Of a stretch of 64,000 bases of DNA, positions 1 to 10,332 are shown in pieces (the stretch's first letter is position 1; every line of letters starts with the position of its first letter). Made by a program: the position numbers and the translations under genes. The notes under the pieces are model-generated. The model saw only the letters and a list, made by a program, of their open reading frames with translations. It ran no database searches and had not been told where the DNA came from. Origin of the DNA: Mycolicibacterium neoaurum ATCC 25795 (lineage in GTDB: Bacteria > Actinomycetota > Actinomycetes > Mycobacteriales > Mycobacteriaceae); NCBI RefSeq assembly GCF_000691525.1, contig NZ_JMDW01000010.1:186001-250000 (forward strand), read 5' to 3'.

Positions 1-130
1 GGACCTCGCCGACCGGTAACGCGGGGTCGGGCACCCGGCCGGCCAACGAACTGATCACCGCGATCTCGGGATGCAGTCGGGAAGCCAGATCGCGGGCCTC
101 GCCGGTCCCGCCCAGCAGCAGTACCCGCAC
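1..130 (-). CDS. cobK: precorrin-6A reductase, N-terminal fragment (window edge)
   Basis: The minus strand from 130 starts GTG and reads VRVLLLGGTGEARDLASRL, the N-terminal nucleotide-binding motif of precorrin-6A reductase (CobK/CbiJ), which reduces precorrin-6A with NADPH in aerobic cobalamin synthesis. Only about 43 codons are inside the window; the rest lies to the left. The start shares one base with the stop of cobM (TAGTG), so it is the downstream member of a cobL-cobM-cobK operon, the same order as Rv2072c-Rv2071c-Rv2070c of M. tuberculosis. The call rests on the short N-terminus plus context. Confidence 0.85.
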   Translation of the reverse strand, partial: MRVLLLGGTGEARDLASRLHPEIAVISSLAGRVPDPALPVGEV

Positions 131-891
131 TAGTGCCGGCTCCCCCGCCGGCGCCCCGTCGAGTACAGGTAGCTGTCGGTGAACCCCTGTGCGCCGAGGA
201 CGTCTCCGACGATGATCACTGCGGTCTTGGTGATGCCGGCTGCCCGCAACCTCTCGACCAGGTCCCCGAGCTCGCAGCGCACCACCTGTTCGGCAGGCCA
301 GCTGGCGTATGCCACCACCGCACATGGTGTTTGGGCGGTATACCCGGCTCCGGGTCCGGTGAGCTCGGCGACGATGGACTCGGCCTGGGCGGCGGCCAGA
401 TGCAGCACCAGCGTGGCGCCCGGTGCCGACAGCGCGGCCAGCGACTCACCCTCGGGCATGGCGGTCGACAGGGTGGCGACCCGGCTCAAAGTGACCGTCT
501 GCGCCACCCCTGGCACGGTCAACTCCCGCCCGAGCGCCGCGGCGGCGGCGGCGAACGCGGGCACGCCCGGCACGACCTCGTAACCGATGCCCAGCGCGTC
601 CAGCCTGCGGCATTGCTCGGCGAGTGCGGAGTACAGCGATGGATCGCCCGAATGCAGCCGGGCCACATCGTGTCCGGCGCGATCGGCGGTGGCGATCTCG
701 TCGATGATCTGATCCAGCGTCAGCGGTCCGGTGTCGACCACCCGCGCTCCCGCCGGACAGAACGCCAACAGGTCCGGCGGCATGATCGAACCGGCGTACA
801 GGCATACCGGGCTCTGGCCGAGCAGCCGTTGTCCGCGCACGGTGATCAGGTCGGCCGCCCCGGGACCTGCCCCGATGAAGTAGACGGTCAC
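130..891 (-). CDS. cobM: precorrin-4 C11-methyltransferase
   Basis: SAM-dependent tetrapyrrole methylase of the aerobic B12 pathway that methylates C-11 of precorrin-4. The protein (253 aa from this start) opens with TVYFIGAGPGAADLITVRG, the glycine-rich first motif of the family, and has HSGDPSLY and GVPAFAAAAAALGREL further on, both typical of CobM. I chose the GTG at 891 because it overlaps the cobL stop as GTGA and puts the conserved TVYFIGAGPG motif at the very N-terminus; an in-frame ATG at 903 would add MGET. It lies between cobL and cobK, with overlaps at both ends. Confidence 0.93.
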   Translation of the reverse strand: MTVYFIGAGPGAADLITVRGQRLLGQSPVCLYAGSIMPPDLLAFCPAGARVVDTGPLTLDQIIDEIATADRAGHDVARLHSGDPSLYSALAEQCRRLDALGIGYEVVPGVPAFAAAAAALGRELTVPGVAQTVTLSRVATLSTAMPEGESLAALSAPGATLVLHLAAAQAESIVAELTGPGAGYTAQTPCAVVAYASWPAEQVVRCELGDLVERLRAAGITKTAVIIVGDVLGAQGFTDSYLYSTGRRRGSRH

Positions 892-2060
892 GGTTTCACC
901 CATGCCCACTGGGTGACCGGTAGTGCCGGGCGCCACGCGGTGAAGCCACCCACCGGCCCACCGTGATAGTGCTGAAAACGTCGCAACTCGCCACCCTTCT
1001 GTGCGTACCACTGTGCCAGTGCGGCTTCGGACTCCACCGTCACGGCATTGACCACCAGCCTGCCCTCGTGGGGCAGTCGATCGATACAGGCCTCGATCAG
1101 CCCGGGCTGCGTCACGCCGCCACCGACGAACACCGCCGCCGGCGGCGCCACGTCACCGAAGGGCTCCGGAGCCGCGGACCGCACATCGACACGTACCCCG
1201 AAGGCGGCGGCGTTCATCGCGATCCGGTGGCGGCGGTCGGCGTCTCGTTCGAAGGACACCGCTCGGCACCCCGGTGCGCTGCGGCACCATTCGACCGCGA
1301 CGCTCCCCGATCCGGATCCCACGTCCCAGAGCAGCTCGCCGGGCCGCGGCCCGAGCGTGGCCAGCGTGACCGCCCGGATGGACTGCTTGGTGATCTGCCC
1401 GTCGTGGGCGAACGATTCGTCGGGCAGCGCGTGTGCGCGCCGCACATCGGGCAGGTAACGCACGGCGATCACATTGAGGTCGCCGACCCGCGTGCAGAAG
1501 GTGCCCGCCGTGCTCCGGGTGATGCGTTCGTCCGGGCCGCCGAGATTCTCCAGCACAGTGAATTCGGAGTCGCCGCGGCCGGACTCGGTCAACAGTCGGG
1601 CCAGCGTGGCGGGCGTGTCGCCGTCGCGGCTGAGCACCACTGCCCGGCCGCCCCGGCGCACCGCGGTCACCGGGTCTGCGGTGACCAGACTGATCACCTC
1701 GATCTCGTGCGCAGGCCAGCCGAGCCGAGCGCAGGCCAGCGTCACCGACGACACATGGGGCAGAACCCGGACGGCATCGGTGCCGAACACCCGGATCAAC
1801 GTGGCGCCGATGCCGTGCAGCATCGGGTCGCCCGAGGCGACCACGTGCACGGTGCCCAGACCGTCGAACATCGTGGGCAACGCGTCCAACAGGGGTGAAG
1901 GCCACTGCCTGCGCTGCGCGCCGATGCTCGAGTCCAGCATGTCGAGCTGCCGACCGGAGCCGTAAACGATTGTGGCGCTGCGCAGCTCGGCCGTCGATGC
2001 GGGTGAGAGCCCGGCCATGCCGTCGGCACCGATGCCGACCACCACGATGTGCGCGCTCAT
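888..2060 (-). CDS. cobL: precorrin-6Y C5,15-methyltransferase (decarboxylating)
   Basis: Bifunctional cobalamin enzyme of 390 aa. The N-terminal half is a CbiE-type tetrapyrrole methylase (VVVGIGADGMAGLSP near residues 5-20, SGDPMLHGIGATL later). The C-terminal half is a CbiT-type Rossmann methyltransferase with LWDVGSGSGSVAVEW. Together they methylate C-5 and C-15 and decarboxylate the C-12 acetate of precorrin-6B. The ATG at 2060 overlaps the stop of the upstream SDR gene (ATGA) and the gene's own stop overlaps the cobM start, so the genes are translationally coupled. Longer readings of this frame upstream of 2060 run through the SDR gene and are not real. Confidence 0.93.
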   Translation of the reverse strand: MSAHIVVVGIGADGMAGLSPASTAELRSATIVYGSGRQLDMLDSSIGAQRRQWPSPLLDALPTMFDGLGTVHVVASGDPMLHGIGATLIRVFGTDAVRVLPHVSSVTLACARLGWPAHEIEVISLVTADPVTAVRRGGRAVVLSRDGDTPATLARLLTESGRGDSEFTVLENLGGPDERITRSTAGTFCTRVGDLNVIAVRYLPDVRRAHALPDESFAHDGQITKQSIRAVTLATLGPRPGELLWDVGSGSGSVAVEWCRSAPGCRAVSFERDADRRHRIAMNAAAFGVRVDVRSAAPEPFGDVAPPAAVFVGGGVTQPGLIEACIDRLPHEGRLVVNAVTVESEAALAQWYAQKGGELRRFQHYHGGPVGGFTAWRPALPVTQWAWVKP

Positions 2061-2800
2061 CGCGGCAGCCTCCGCCAGATCGGGCCGGGAAGAAGGCGGA
2101 AGACCGCGGCGATACCGCCCACCTGCCAGGGCACCCACACCCGCCCGCGCCGGCCGGACAGTGCGCGGACCGCGGCATCGGCGACCTGCGCCGGGGTGCT
2201 GGAGAACGGTGCCGGTGCCATCCCCGCTGTCATCCGGCCGATGACGAACCCGGGACGGATGACCAGCAGCCGGACTCCCGAACCGCGCAATGCCTGCGCC
2301 AGGCCGGAGCAGAAGCCGTCCAGGCCCGCCTTGGCCGAGCCGTACACATAGTTCGCGCGACGCACCCGGACACCGGCGATCGAGGAGAAGGTCACGATGG
2401 TCCCCGCACCGGCCGCGCGCATGGTGGTGGCGAGTTCGGTCAACAGCCCGACCTGGGCGACGTAATCGGTGTGGGCGATCTGTGCCGCGTGCGCGGAATC
2501 GCTCTCGGCGCGGTGTTGATCGCCGAGGATGCCGAAGGCCAACACGGCAATCTCGATGCGCCCGTGTTCGGCGACCAACGCCGCCACCAGCTGGGCGTGC
2601 GAGCCCAGATCGTCGGCATCGAACTCGACGGTGAGCACCTGCCTCGCACCGGCCGCCCGCACCGCGTCGGCCTCCGCGGTCAGGGTGGCCGAGCGCCGGG
2701 CGGCCAGCACCACCGTCCTGGCCGGTGCCAATCGCGTCGCGATCTCGAGGCCGATCTCGCTGCGCCCGCCGAATATCACGACGAGCCCCGTGTCCTTCAT
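2057..2800 (-). CDS. short-chain dehydrogenase/reductase (Rv2073c-like)
   Basis: An SDR of 247 aa. It has a slightly atypical N-terminal nucleotide motif (VVIFGGRSEIGLEIA), an FGILGD segment in the NNAG region, a catalytic serine in VTFSSIAG, and YGSAKAGLDG carrying the Tyr and Lys (YxxxK). Its stop overlaps the cobL start (ATGA), so it is the first gene of the cob cluster seen here. The same SDR-cobL order occurs in M. tuberculosis (Rv2073c-Rv2072c). The substrate is unknown; a role with corrins or tetrapyrroles is only suggested by the coupling. The ATG at 2800 leaves 35 bp to the divergent gene at 2836. Confidence 0.82.
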   Translation of the reverse strand: MKDTGLVVIFGGRSEIGLEIATRLAPARTVVLAARRSATLTAEADAVRAAGARQVLTVEFDADDLGSHAQLVAALVAEHGRIEIAVLAFGILGDQHRAESDSAHAAQIAHTDYVAQVGLLTELATTMRAAGAGTIVTFSSIAGVRVRRANYVYGSAKAGLDGFCSGLAQALRGSGVRLLVIRPGFVIGRMTAGMAPAPFSSTPAQVADAAVRALSGRRGRVWVPWQVGGIAAVFRLLPGPIWRRLPR

Positions 2801-2835
2801 GGCTGTGATTATGTCCTGCGCTAGCGTGGACCCCG

Positions 2836-3249
2836 ATGGGCAAGGCAACCACACGACTGACCAATGACGCACTGGCATTTCTGACAGAGCGTCATCTGGC
2901 CATGCTGACCACGCTGCGGGGTGACAATTCACCGCATGTGGTGGCGGTCGGGTTCACCTTCGACCCGACGACCCATCTGGCGCGTGTCATCACCACCGGT
3001 GGATCGCAGAAGGCCGTCAATGCCAAGGAGCGCGGCGTGGCCGTGCTGAGCCAGGTCGACGGTGCGCGCTGGTTGTCGCTGGAGGGCACGGCGACCGTCA
3101 GTGGCGACCCCGATGACGTCCGGGATGCCGAGCTGCGGTACGCGCAGCGCTACCGGACCCCGCGGGTCAATCCGCGTCGAGTCGTCATCACGGTGCGCAT
3201 CGAACGGGTGCTCGGCTCGTCGAGCTTGCTGGATCGCAGCGAGAGCTGA
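2836..3249 (+). CDS. F420-dependent split-barrel reductase, Rv2074 family
   Basis: A 137-aa protein of the pyridoxamine-phosphate oxidase-like split beta-barrel (FDOR-B) family: [19 protein letters not shown] at the start, then [12 protein letters not shown], and a C-terminal [12 protein letters not shown] strand. The M. tuberculosis homologue Rv2074 has been characterised as an F420-dependent biliverdin reductase; assigning that reaction here is by homology. It is divergent from the SDR/cob operon with a 35-bp shared promoter region. No strong Shine-Dalgarno is visible, so a near-leaderless message is possible. Confidence 0.85.
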   Translation: MGKATTRLTNDALAFLTERHLAMLTTLRGDNSPHVVAVGFTFDPTTHLARVITTGGSQKAVNAKERGVAVLSQVDGARWLSLEGTATVSGDPDDVRDAELRYAQRYRTPRVNPRRVVITVRIERVLGSSSLLDRSES

Positions 3250-3264
3250 GTACCGCGCCGGGAG

Positions 3265-4434
3265 CTAGACCGGCACGATGACGAGCTCGTGCGGCCGCTT
3301 GTTCACCGGCTCGACCCCATCCTCGGTGACGATCACGATGTCCTCGATCCGGGCTCCCCACTTCCCGGCGAAGTAGATCCCGGGCTCCACCGAGAACGCC
3401 ATCCCGGGCTCCAAGGTGATGTCGTTGCCCGTGACGATGTAGGGCTCCTCGTGCACCGACAGCCCGATCCCGTGACCGGTGCGGTGGACGAACGCCTCGG
3501 CAAGACCCTCGGCGGCGAGCACATCGCGGGCGACGGCGTCGACCGACTCGGCGCTGATGCCGGGACGTACCGCTGCGACGGCCTCGGCCTGCGCACGCTC
3601 CAGCACCGCGTACTGGCGGGCCACCTCGGCATCGGGCTCGCCGAGGCTGTAGGTGCGGGTGGAGTCGGAGTTGTAGCCGGGCGCGTAGGGCCCGCCGATG
3701 TCGACCACGACGATATCGCCGGCACACAGCACCCGCTCGGAGCATTCGTGGTGCGGGTCGGCGCCATTGGGACCGGAGCCGACGATGATGAACGCCACCT
3801 CCGAATGTCCCTCGGCGACAATGGCTTCGGCGATATCGGCAGCCACCTCGGCCTCGGTGCGCCCGGGCACGAGGAAACCCGGCACACGGGCGTGCACCCG
3901 GTCGATGGCCGCGCCGGCCTTGCGCAGCGCGTCGATCTCGCTCTCGTCTTTGATCATCCGTAACCGACGCAACACATCGGTGGCCAGCACCGGCACCCGG
4001 CCGAGGATGTCGGCCAGCGGCAACAGATGCAGAGCGGGCATGGAGTCGGTGACCGCCGTCGCCGGTCGGTCACCCGTCGCTGTGCCCACCCCACCCGCTC
4101 CGAGAGCCGCGGCCACCAACGCGTAGGGGTCCTCGCCGTCGACCCAGTCCCGCACCGTCACACCGAGTTCGGGGACGGCGGACTCGCGCAGCGCGGCCAG
4201 TTCCAGGCGCGGCACCACCACCGTGGGCGTCGCCCCGTCGGCCGGCAGAACAAGCGCGGTCAGTCGTTCGAAGGTCTGCGCGCGCGAGCCGGTCAGATAC
4301 CGCAGGTCGTAGCCGGGCGTGATGATCAGACCGGACAGTCCGGCAGCGGCGGCGCCCGCGGCGGCGTCACGCAGCCGGTGGGCGTAGACATCGGTGCTGA
4401 AACGGGTGGTGTCCCCGGCGTTGGCCATACCCAT
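3265..4434 (-). CDS. pepE: Xaa-Pro dipeptidase, M24 family
   Basis: Cytoplasmic metalloaminopeptidase (389 aa) that cleaves X-Pro dipeptides. It has an N-terminal creatinase-like domain (LSGLIITPGYDLRYLTGSR) and a C-terminal pita-bread catalytic domain. The five metal ligands are recognisable: Asp in VVDIGG, Asp in YNSDSTRTY, His in HRTGHGIGLSVHEEP, Glu in SVEPGIYF and Glu in ARIEDIV. Close to Rv2089c (PepE). Two in-frame ATGs at 4434 and 4428 are both plausible. The 11-bp gap to the divergent exonuclease start and a TAGCCTAT element just upstream suggest leaderless transcripts. Confidence 0.92.
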   Translation of the reverse strand: MGMANAGDTTRFSTDVYAHRLRDAAAGAAAAGLSGLIITPGYDLRYLTGSRAQTFERLTALVLPADGATPTVVVPRLELAALRESAVPELGVTVRDWVDGEDPYALVAAALGAGGVGTATGDRPATAVTDSMPALHLLPLADILGRVPVLATDVLRRLRMIKDESEIDALRKAGAAIDRVHARVPGFLVPGRTEAEVAADIAEAIVAEGHSEVAFIIVGSGPNGADPHHECSERVLCAGDIVVVDIGGPYAPGYNSDSTRTYSLGEPDAEVARQYAVLERAQAEAVAAVRPGISAESVDAVARDVLAAEGLAEAFVHRTGHGIGLSVHEEPYIVTGNDITLEPGMAFSVEPGIYFAGKWGARIEDIVIVTEDGVEPVNKRPHELVIVPV

Positions 4435-4445
4435 AGGCTAGTGCG

Positions 4446-5444
4446 ATGCCCGACTCCGGATCTCACCGCGCCGCGACGCTCGCCCCGGGGGACCGCCCCG
4501 TCCTGCTCCTCGACGGTGCCAGCATGTGGTTCCGGTCCTTCTTCGGGGTGCCGTCCTCGATCACCGCCCCCGACGGACGTCCGGTCAACGCGTTGCGCGG
4601 GTTCATCGACAACATCGCCGCACTGGTCACCACGCACCGGCCCGGTCGGCTGGTGGTGTGCCTGGACCTCGACTGGCGCCCGCAGTGGCGTGTGGACCGC
4701 ATCCCGTCGTACAAGGCGCACCGTGTCGAGGAGGCGTTGCCCGCGGGCACCCCCGACGTCGAAGAGGTCCCCGACGAGCTGACCCCGCAGGTCGACATGA
4801 TCATGGCGATGCTCGACGCGTTCGGGATCACCACCGCCGGTGCCCCCGGATACGAGGCCGATGATGTGTTGGGCACCCTGGCCGCCGCGGAATCGCAGGA
4901 CCCGGTGGTGGTGGTCAGCGGCGACCGTGACCTGCTCCAGCTGGTGCGCGACGAACCGGTGCCGGTGCGGGTCTTCTACATCGGTCGCGGCTTGGCCAAG
5001 GCGGTGCTGTTCGGGCCGGCCGAGGTCGCCGAGACCTATCACGTGCCGATCGATCGGGCCGGGCCCGCCTACGCCGAACTGGCGCTGCTGCGCGGAGATC
5101 CCTCCGACGGACTGCCAGGGGTGGCCGGTATCGGTGAGAAGACCGCCGCGACGTTGTTGGCCCAGCATGGATCACTGGAGTCCATCATCGCCGCAGCGGC
5201 CGATCCGTCGTCGAGTGTGCCGACGGCGCAACGCAAGAAGCTGCTGGCCGCCTCGGACTACATCGCTGCCGCCGAGCCGGTGGTCCGGGTGGCGCTCGAT
5301 GCGCCGGTGACGCTGTCCGGGGACAGTGACGCGCTGCCGCTGGCCGCCGTCGACCCGGCGCGCGTGGTCGCACTGGCCGAGGAATTCGGTGTGCAGTCCT
5401 CGATCGCGCGGTTGCAGAAGGCACTGGACAAGCTGCCTTCCTGA
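4446..5444 (+). CDS. 5'-3' exonuclease (FEN/PolI N-terminal domain type)
   Basis: A 332-aa stand-alone member of the PolI-type 5'-nuclease family. It contains [17 protein letters not shown], acidic metal-site motifs ([32 protein letters not shown]) and the helix-hairpin-helix segment [22 protein letters not shown]. It lacks any polymerase domain. The family corresponds to Rv2090 and to Xni/ExoIX-like flap nucleases, acting on 5' flaps in replication or repair. It is divergent from pepE. Confidence 0.9.
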   Translation: MPDSGSHRAATLAPGDRPVLLLDGASMWFRSFFGVPSSITAPDGRPVNALRGFIDNIAALVTTHRPGRLVVCLDLDWRPQWRVDRIPSYKAHRVEEALPAGTPDVEEVPDELTPQVDMIMAMLDAFGITTAGAPGYEADDVLGTLAAAESQDPVVVVSGDRDLLQLVRDEPVPVRVFYIGRGLAKAVLFGPAEVAETYHVPIDRAGPAYAELALLRGDPSDGLPGVAGIGEKTAATLLAQHGSLESIIAAAADPSSSVPTAQRKKLLAASDYIAAAEPVVRVALDAPVTLSGDSDALPLAAVDPARVVALAEEFGVQSSIARLQKALDKLPS

Positions 5445-5459
5445 GTCCCGCGACGACGG

Positions 5460-6206
5460 CTACTTCGGGCGGCCAACCTCATAGGTGCCGTTGTCGTCCT
5501 GGAAGGTCACGGTCACCTGGCGCTTGGTGCCGTCGATGCTGACCTGGCAGGTGAAGGTGTCGCCCTTCTTGACCTCGGGGCTGACGCCGCCGTTGCAGGT
5601 GACGTCCTTGACGTTCTTGGCGCCGTAGCCGTTGGCCTCGTCGGTCAGGATCTGCTGTACGCCGGTCTGGGCGGCATCCACATCCAGCGTCGTGGTCACG
5701 AAGAATCCCGGCTTCCAGAAGCCGAGCACCAGCACCGCGATGATGACCACCAGCGCGAGACCGCCGAGCACGCTGCCGATGACGGCGAGCGACTTCTTCG
5801 AGCCCTCCTCGGAACCGGGCTGGCCGTAGGGCGGGTACTGCTGCTGCGGGTCGTACTGGCCGGGCTGCCCGTACTGGGGCTGCTGACCGTAGGGCTGGCC
5901 CGGCTGACCGTACTGCTGCGGGTAACCCTGCGGTGCATAGGCCGTGGGCTGCTGGCCGTACTGGTCGGGCTGCGGGTACTGCTGCGGCTGACCATAAGCG
6001 GGCTGACCCGGCTGCTGATACTGCGGATAACCCTGCGGTGGCTGATAGGCCGGCGGCTGGCCCCAGGCCGGCGCGTCGTGGCCGGGCTGTTCCGGGGTCT
6101 GGGGCGGCTGCCAGGCGGGTTGGTCACCGGAGGGCGGGTTTCCGCCGGACTGCGGCGGCTGACCCGACCACGCCTGCGTGGGGTCAGATCCCTGCGGTCC
6201 GCTCAT
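5460..6206 (-). CDS. DUF4333 membrane protein with Gln/Pro/Gly/Tyr-rich N-terminus
   Basis: 248 aa in three parts: a low-complexity cytoplasmic region (about residues 1-130) built from repeats such as [15 protein letters not shown]; one membrane helix ([20 protein letters not shown]); and an extracytoplasmic DUF4333 domain of about 90 residues with a conserved Cys pair ([16 protein letters not shown]). It corresponds to Rv2091c. The ATG at 6206 follows a good AAGGAG. Function is unknown; the disordered tail could mediate assembly or phase behaviour at the membrane. It lies downstream of helY in the same direction. Confidence 0.85.
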   Translation of the reverse strand: MSGPQGSDPTQAWSGQPPQSGGNPPSGDQPAWQPPQTPEQPGHDAPAWGQPPAYQPPQGYPQYQQPGQPAYGQPQQYPQPDQYGQQPTAYAPQGYPQQYGQPGQPYGQQPQYGQPGQYDPQQQYPPYGQPGSEEGSKKSLAVIGSVLGGLALVVIIAVLVLGFWKPGFFVTTTLDVDAAQTGVQQILTDEANGYGAKNVKDVTCNGGVSPEVKKGDTFTCQVSIDGTKRQVTVTFQDDNGTYEVGRPK

Positions 6207-6272
6207 CGTGTCTCCTTGATCCGAGCTCGTACTGGTCTGCGTGACCCGCCGCCGCGGATCCACGCCGTCACA

Positions 6273-9023
6273 CTACCCTGCATCAACTGCAACGACGCCC
6301 CGTCGAATGCCGTTGATGGCGCGTTTCGCCGATGCCCGCAGCGCCGGTTCCGGCGCGGTGATCCGAACCTGGTCGAGCAGATCGAGCACCTGACGGCACC
6401 ACCGCACGAAATCACCGGCGGACAACACTGATCCGTTTCCGTTGACATCGGAGGCGGCCAGCGCCGACGCCAGATCGCCGGTGGTGGCCCACTGGTGGAT
6501 GGCCGCGACGAAGCCGTCGTCGGGCTCGCGGCTCGCTGTGATGCGTTGGCGCTGTTCATCACTGCGGATATCGGCCGACAACCGGCGGGTTGCCGTCAGC
6601 GCCTTGCGCAGGTTCGCGGTCGGGATGTGCATGCCCTGGGGCCCCGACCCGTCGCCACGGGATTCGAACTGCACCGCCGAGACGACACCGGCGAGCTCGG
6701 CGGGACCGAGCCCGTCCCACACTCCGCGACGCAGACATTCGGCCACCAAAAGGTCGCTCTCGCTGTAGATCCGCGCCAGCAGCCGACCGTCCTCGGTGAC
6801 CTTCGGCGTGTCGCCGGTGCGGTCGACGAAACCGCGTTCGCACAGCAGCACAAGGATCCTGTCGAAGGTGCGGGCCAACGAGTTCGTGGCGGCCGCGACC
6901 TTCTGTCGGATCTGCTCGTTGTCCCGCTCGATGCGCAGATAGCGTTCCGCCAACCGAACCTTGGCCTCGCGGTCGCCGGCGCTGTGCACGGGGTGCCGAC
7001 GCAGCTGATCGCGCAGCGTCACCAGTTCGGGATCGACATCGGGTTCACCACGACCGGCCCGGTGCCGGCTCGGCACATCGAGTCCGGCCGCCGCCGACAG
7101 CAGCGCCGATGCCAGGTCGCGGCGCACCCGGGGTTGGCGGTGCTCGACGCGCTTGGGCAGGTGCATCGATCCCAGCGGCGCGGAGCCACCGGAATAGTCC
7201 GCCGACGAGATGCGGCCTGCCCAGCGGTGCTCGGTCAGCACCAGCGGCCGGGGATCGTCGGTGTCGCGGGCCGGTTCCAGCACGACGGCCAGCCCACCGC
7301 GACGCCCATTGGTGATGTTGATGATGTCGCCACGCCGCAGGGCGGTCAGGGCGTCATCGGCGGCGCGCCGACGCTGCATCCGTGAGGCCCTGGACTGGGC
7401 ACGCTCACGCGCCGAGATCGCCACGCGCAGGCGGGCGTATTCCAGCACCGGCGGTTCGGTCTTCTTCCCGGGCTGGGCGCCCATCTCGGCGGCCAGGTCG
7501 GTCAGCATCTTCTCCCCGCGCGACAGGCCGCGTACCAGTCCGACGACCGAACGATTCGCCTGGAACTGGGCAAATGATCGTTCCAGCAGGCTGCGCGCCT
7601 GGTCGGGCCCAAGCTGTTCGACCAGATTGATGGTCATGTTGTAGGTCGGGATGAACGAGCTCTTCAACGGGAACGTGCGCGTCGAGGCCAACCCCGCCAC
7701 CTCGGCCGGGTCGGCGGCGACGTCATCGGGATGCCACAGCACCACCGCATGGCCCTCGACGTCTATCCCGCGCCGGCCGGCGCGGCCGGTGAGCTGGGTG
7801 TACTCCCCCGGCGTCAGCGGAGCGTGCTGCTCACCGTTGTACTTGACCAGGCGTTCGAGCACCACGGTGCGGGCCGGCATGTTGATGCCCAGCGCCAGTG
7901 TCTCGGTGGCGAAGACCGCCTTGGTCAGGCCTGCGGTGAACAGCTCCTCCACGGTGTGCCGGAACACCGGCAGCATGCCCGCGTGATGTGCGGCCAACCC
8001 GCGCAGCAGACCCTCACGCCATTCGTAGTAGCCGAGCACCGACAGGTCTGAGTCCTGCAGGTCGGCGCAGCGGCGGTCGATGACCTCGGCGATCCGGACG
8101 CGGTCTTCGTCGGTGGTCAGCCGTAGCGGTGAGCGAAGGCACTGCTTGACCGCGGCATCACAACCCGCCCTGGAGAACACGAAGGTGATGGCCGGCAGCA
8201 GACCTTCGGCATCGAGTGTGGTGATGACATCGGGCCGTGACGGCGGCCGGTTCAACGTCGGCCTGCCTTGCTGACGGCCGCGACCGCGGCCGCGCGGGGA
8301 GAAATCGGTCAGTCGCTCGGCTTCGCGCCGGTGGGCGATGTGCCGGATCAGATCCTGGTCGACCAGCGTGTGGTCGGAGCCGGCGAAGAGGTCGAACAGC
8401 CGCTTGCCCACCATCATGTGCTGCGACAACGGCACCGGGCGGTGTTCGTCGACCACCACGGTCGTGTCGCCGCGCACGGTCTGGATCCAGCCACCGAATT
8501 CCTCGGCATTGCTCACCGTCGCCGACAGGCTGACCAGCCGCACCTCCTCCGGCAGGTGCAGGATCACCTCCTCCCACACCGCGCCACGCATCCGGTCGGC
8601 GAGGAAGTGCACCTCGTCCATGACCACATGGGAAAGACCATGCAGCGCATCGGAATTGGCGTAGAGCATATTGCGCAACACTTCGGTGGTCATCACCACG
8701 ACGGGGGCATCACCGTTGACGGACTGGTCACCGGTCAGCAGACCGATCTTGTCCTGGCCGTAGCGACGCACCAGATCGGCGTGTTTCTGATTGCTGAGTG
8801 CCTTGATCGGGGTGGTGTAGAAGCATTTGCGGCCGGCGGCGAGTGCCAGGTGCACGGCGAACTCACCGACCACCGTCTTGCCCGCTCCGGTGGGGGCGCA
8901 CACCAGGACCCCGTGTCCTGCCTCGAGCGCGGCACAGCCCCGCACCTGGAATCCGTCGAGACCAAACGGGAGCTGCCCGGCGAACGCCCGCAGCTCCGGT
9001 CCGGCCTCAGGTGGCGTCGTCAT
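6273..9023 (-). CDS. helY: Ski2/Mtr4-like DEAD/DEAH-box helicase
   Basis: A 916-aa superfamily 2 helicase matching HelY (Rv2092c). Walker A is APTGAGKT near residue 45, Walker B is DEVHFL, motif III is SLSATV, and motif VI is [12 protein letters not shown]. After the helicase core come a KOW/beta-barrel region and a C-terminal DSHCT domain, as in Ski2/Mtr4/Dob1. It probably unwinds structured RNA, possibly feeding RNA decay. Its start lies inside the 3' end of tatC (17-bp overlap), so it is translated from the same transcript as tatC and tatA. Confidence 0.93.
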   Translation of the reverse strand: MTTPPEAGPELRAFAGQLPFGLDGFQVRGCAALEAGHGVLVCAPTGAGKTVVGEFAVHLALAAGRKCFYTTPIKALSNQKHADLVRRYGQDKIGLLTGDQSVNGDAPVVVMTTEVLRNMLYANSDALHGLSHVVMDEVHFLADRMRGAVWEEVILHLPEEVRLVSLSATVSNAEEFGGWIQTVRGDTTVVVDEHRPVPLSQHMMVGKRLFDLFAGSDHTLVDQDLIRHIAHRREAERLTDFSPRGRGRGRQQGRPTLNRPPSRPDVITTLDAEGLLPAITFVFSRAGCDAAVKQCLRSPLRLTTDEDRVRIAEVIDRRCADLQDSDLSVLGYYEWREGLLRGLAAHHAGMLPVFRHTVEELFTAGLTKAVFATETLALGINMPARTVVLERLVKYNGEQHAPLTPGEYTQLTGRAGRRGIDVEGHAVVLWHPDDVAADPAEVAGLASTRTFPLKSSFIPTYNMTINLVEQLGPDQARSLLERSFAQFQANRSVVGLVRGLSRGEKMLTDLAAEMGAQPGKKTEPPVLEYARLRVAISARERAQSRASRMQRRRAADDALTALRRGDIINITNGRRGGLAVVLEPARDTDDPRPLVLTEHRWAGRISSADYSGGSAPLGSMHLPKRVEHRQPRVRRDLASALLSAAAGLDVPSRHRAGRGEPDVDPELVTLRDQLRRHPVHSAGDREAKVRLAERYLRIERDNEQIRQKVAAATNSLARTFDRILVLLCERGFVDRTGDTPKVTEDGRLLARIYSESDLLVAECLRRGVWDGLGPAELAGVVSAVQFESRGDGSGPQGMHIPTANLRKALTATRRLSADIRSDEQRQRITASREPDDGFVAAIHQWATTGDLASALAASDVNGNGSVLSAGDFVRWCRQVLDLLDQVRITAPEPALRASAKRAINGIRRGVVAVDAG

Positions 9024-9963
9024 CGATCAGCGTCTGCGCGGATACCGGCGCCGGCCGGTCGATCGGCTCGGCAGCCGGGATGGGCGCCGCCTGGTCCTCG
9101 GGCACATCGGCCAGCGCTTCCCGCTTGGCCTTGCGCTTGTCGTGGATCCGGGCGATCTGGATGGCGAATTCGAGCAGCAGGGACAAGGCCAATGCCAGCG
9201 CCAACATCGAGAACGGGTCCGAACCGGGGGTGGCGAAGGCGGCGAAGACGAACAGCGCGAAGATCAGCCCGCGCCGCCATTCCTTCAGCCGCGCATAGGT
9301 CAGGACACCGATCAGGTTCAGCATGATGATCAGCAGCGGGAATTCGAAGCTGATGCCGAACACCAACAGCAGGTTGATCAGGAATCCGAAGTACTGCTCA
9401 CCGGATAATGCCGTGACCTGGACGTCGCTGCCGACCGTGAGCAGGAAACTCAACGCGGTCGAGAGCACGACATAGGCCAGCACGGCCCCGCCGATGAACA
9501 GCACACCGCCGACGGTGACGAAGGCGATCCCGAAACGGCGTTCCTTCTTGTACAGGCCCGGGGTGATGAACGCCCAGAGCTGATAGAGCCAGACCGGACA
9601 GGCCAGCACGATGCCTGCGGTCAGGGCCACCTTCAGCCGCAGCATGAACTGGTCGAAGGGACCGGTCGCCAGCAGCCGGCACTGCCCGTCGGGGGCGATC
9701 GTCGCCCGCGCCGATTCGGGCAGCGAACAATACGGCCCACGCAACCATTCGCCGAGGCTGTGGAACCCGAAGAAACCGTGGGTGTACCAGATGAAACCGA
9801 GGATGGTGGTCAGCAGCACCGCGACCACCGCGATCAGCAGCCGATTACGCAGCTCGGCCAGATGGTCGACCAACGACATGGTGCCGTCGGGGTTGGCACG
9901 CCTGCGCCCCGGCATACGGCCGTTGCGCGGGTTGAGTCTTGAGAAAATTCCGGGGGTCGGCAC
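9007..9963 (-). CDS. tatC: Sec-independent translocase subunit TatC
   Basis: Polytopic inner-membrane receptor of the twin-arginine pathway (318 aa). Conserved TatC features are [15 protein letters not shown] near the N-terminus, [34 protein letters not shown], and [11 protein letters not shown]. Six transmembrane helices are expected and seen as hydrophobic segments. The C-terminal tail ([15 protein letters not shown] onward) is a charged, actinobacterial extension. It lies directly downstream of tatA with 84 bp between, as in Rv2094c-Rv2093c. Confidence 0.96.
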   Translation of the reverse strand: MPTPGIFSRLNPRNGRMPGRRRANPDGTMSLVDHLAELRNRLLIAVVAVLLTTILGFIWYTHGFFGFHSLGEWLRGPYCSLPESARATIAPDGQCRLLATGPFDQFMLRLKVALTAGIVLACPVWLYQLWAFITPGLYKKERRFGIAFVTVGGVLFIGGAVLAYVVLSTALSFLLTVGSDVQVTALSGEQYFGFLINLLLVFGISFEFPLLIIMLNLIGVLTYARLKEWRRGLIFALFVFAAFATPGSDPFSMLALALALSLLLEFAIQIARIHDKRKAKREALADVPEDQAAPIPAAEPIDRPAPVSAQTLIDDDAT

Positions 9964-10047
9964 GGGCAGCCTTAACGTCGGTGCAGGCGAGATCCGCCCG
10001 CGACATCATCGCGACGTCGCGCCGCGGGTGGGACGTACTGCAGCTGT

Positions 10048-10302
10048 CTAGGCCGGTCGTTTGTCGCTGGACTGCTCGGCGGTGTCGACCCGCTCCGAGC
10101 TGACCGGGGTGGCCGGGCCGGTGCTCTCGGGCAGCGGGGTGCTCGGCTTGTCGCCGTCCGCCTGCATCTCCTTGATCTCGGACTTGAAGATGCGCATCGA
10201 CTTACCCAGCGAGCGCGCCGCGTCCGGGAGCTTCTTGGCACCGAAGAGCAGGATGAACGCTGCAATCACGATGAGCCAGTGCCACGGTTGAAGACCGCCC
10301 AA
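10048..10302 (-). CDS. tatA: Sec-independent translocase subunit TatA
   Basis: Pore-forming TatA, 84 aa from the start chosen here. It has one N-terminal transmembrane helix ([21 protein letters not shown]), the [16 protein letters not shown] hinge and amphipathic helix, and an acidic Pro/Ser/Thr-rich tail. A GTG at 10311 is in frame, but GGAGG at 10311-10315 overlaps it, leaving no usable spacing. The TTG at 10302 is 8 nt from that GGAGG and gives MGGLQPWHW, which aligns with the M. tuberculosis start MGSLSPWHW, so I prefer it. Confidence 0.93.
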   Translation of the reverse strand: MGGLQPWHWLIVIAAFILLFGAKKLPDAARSLGKSMRIFKSEIKEMQADGDKPSTPLPESTGPATPVSSERVDTAEQSSDKRPA

Positions 10303-10310
10303 TTCAAACA

Positions 10311-10315
10311 CCTCC
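10311..10315 (-). promoter_or_regulatory. Shine-Dalgarno GGAGG deciding the tatA start
   Basis: GGAGG on the minus strand sits 8 nt before the TTG at 10302 and overlaps the competing GTG at 10311. The spacing favours a TTG start for tatA. Confidence 0.6.
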
Positions 10316-10332
10316 AGAGATTGTGGTCGAGT

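Noticed and set aside
1-3249. Search for a cobalamin riboswitch within the cob operon part
   Set aside because: The visible genes overlap with no leader space, and the 35-bp SDR-Rv2074 gap is too short to hold one.
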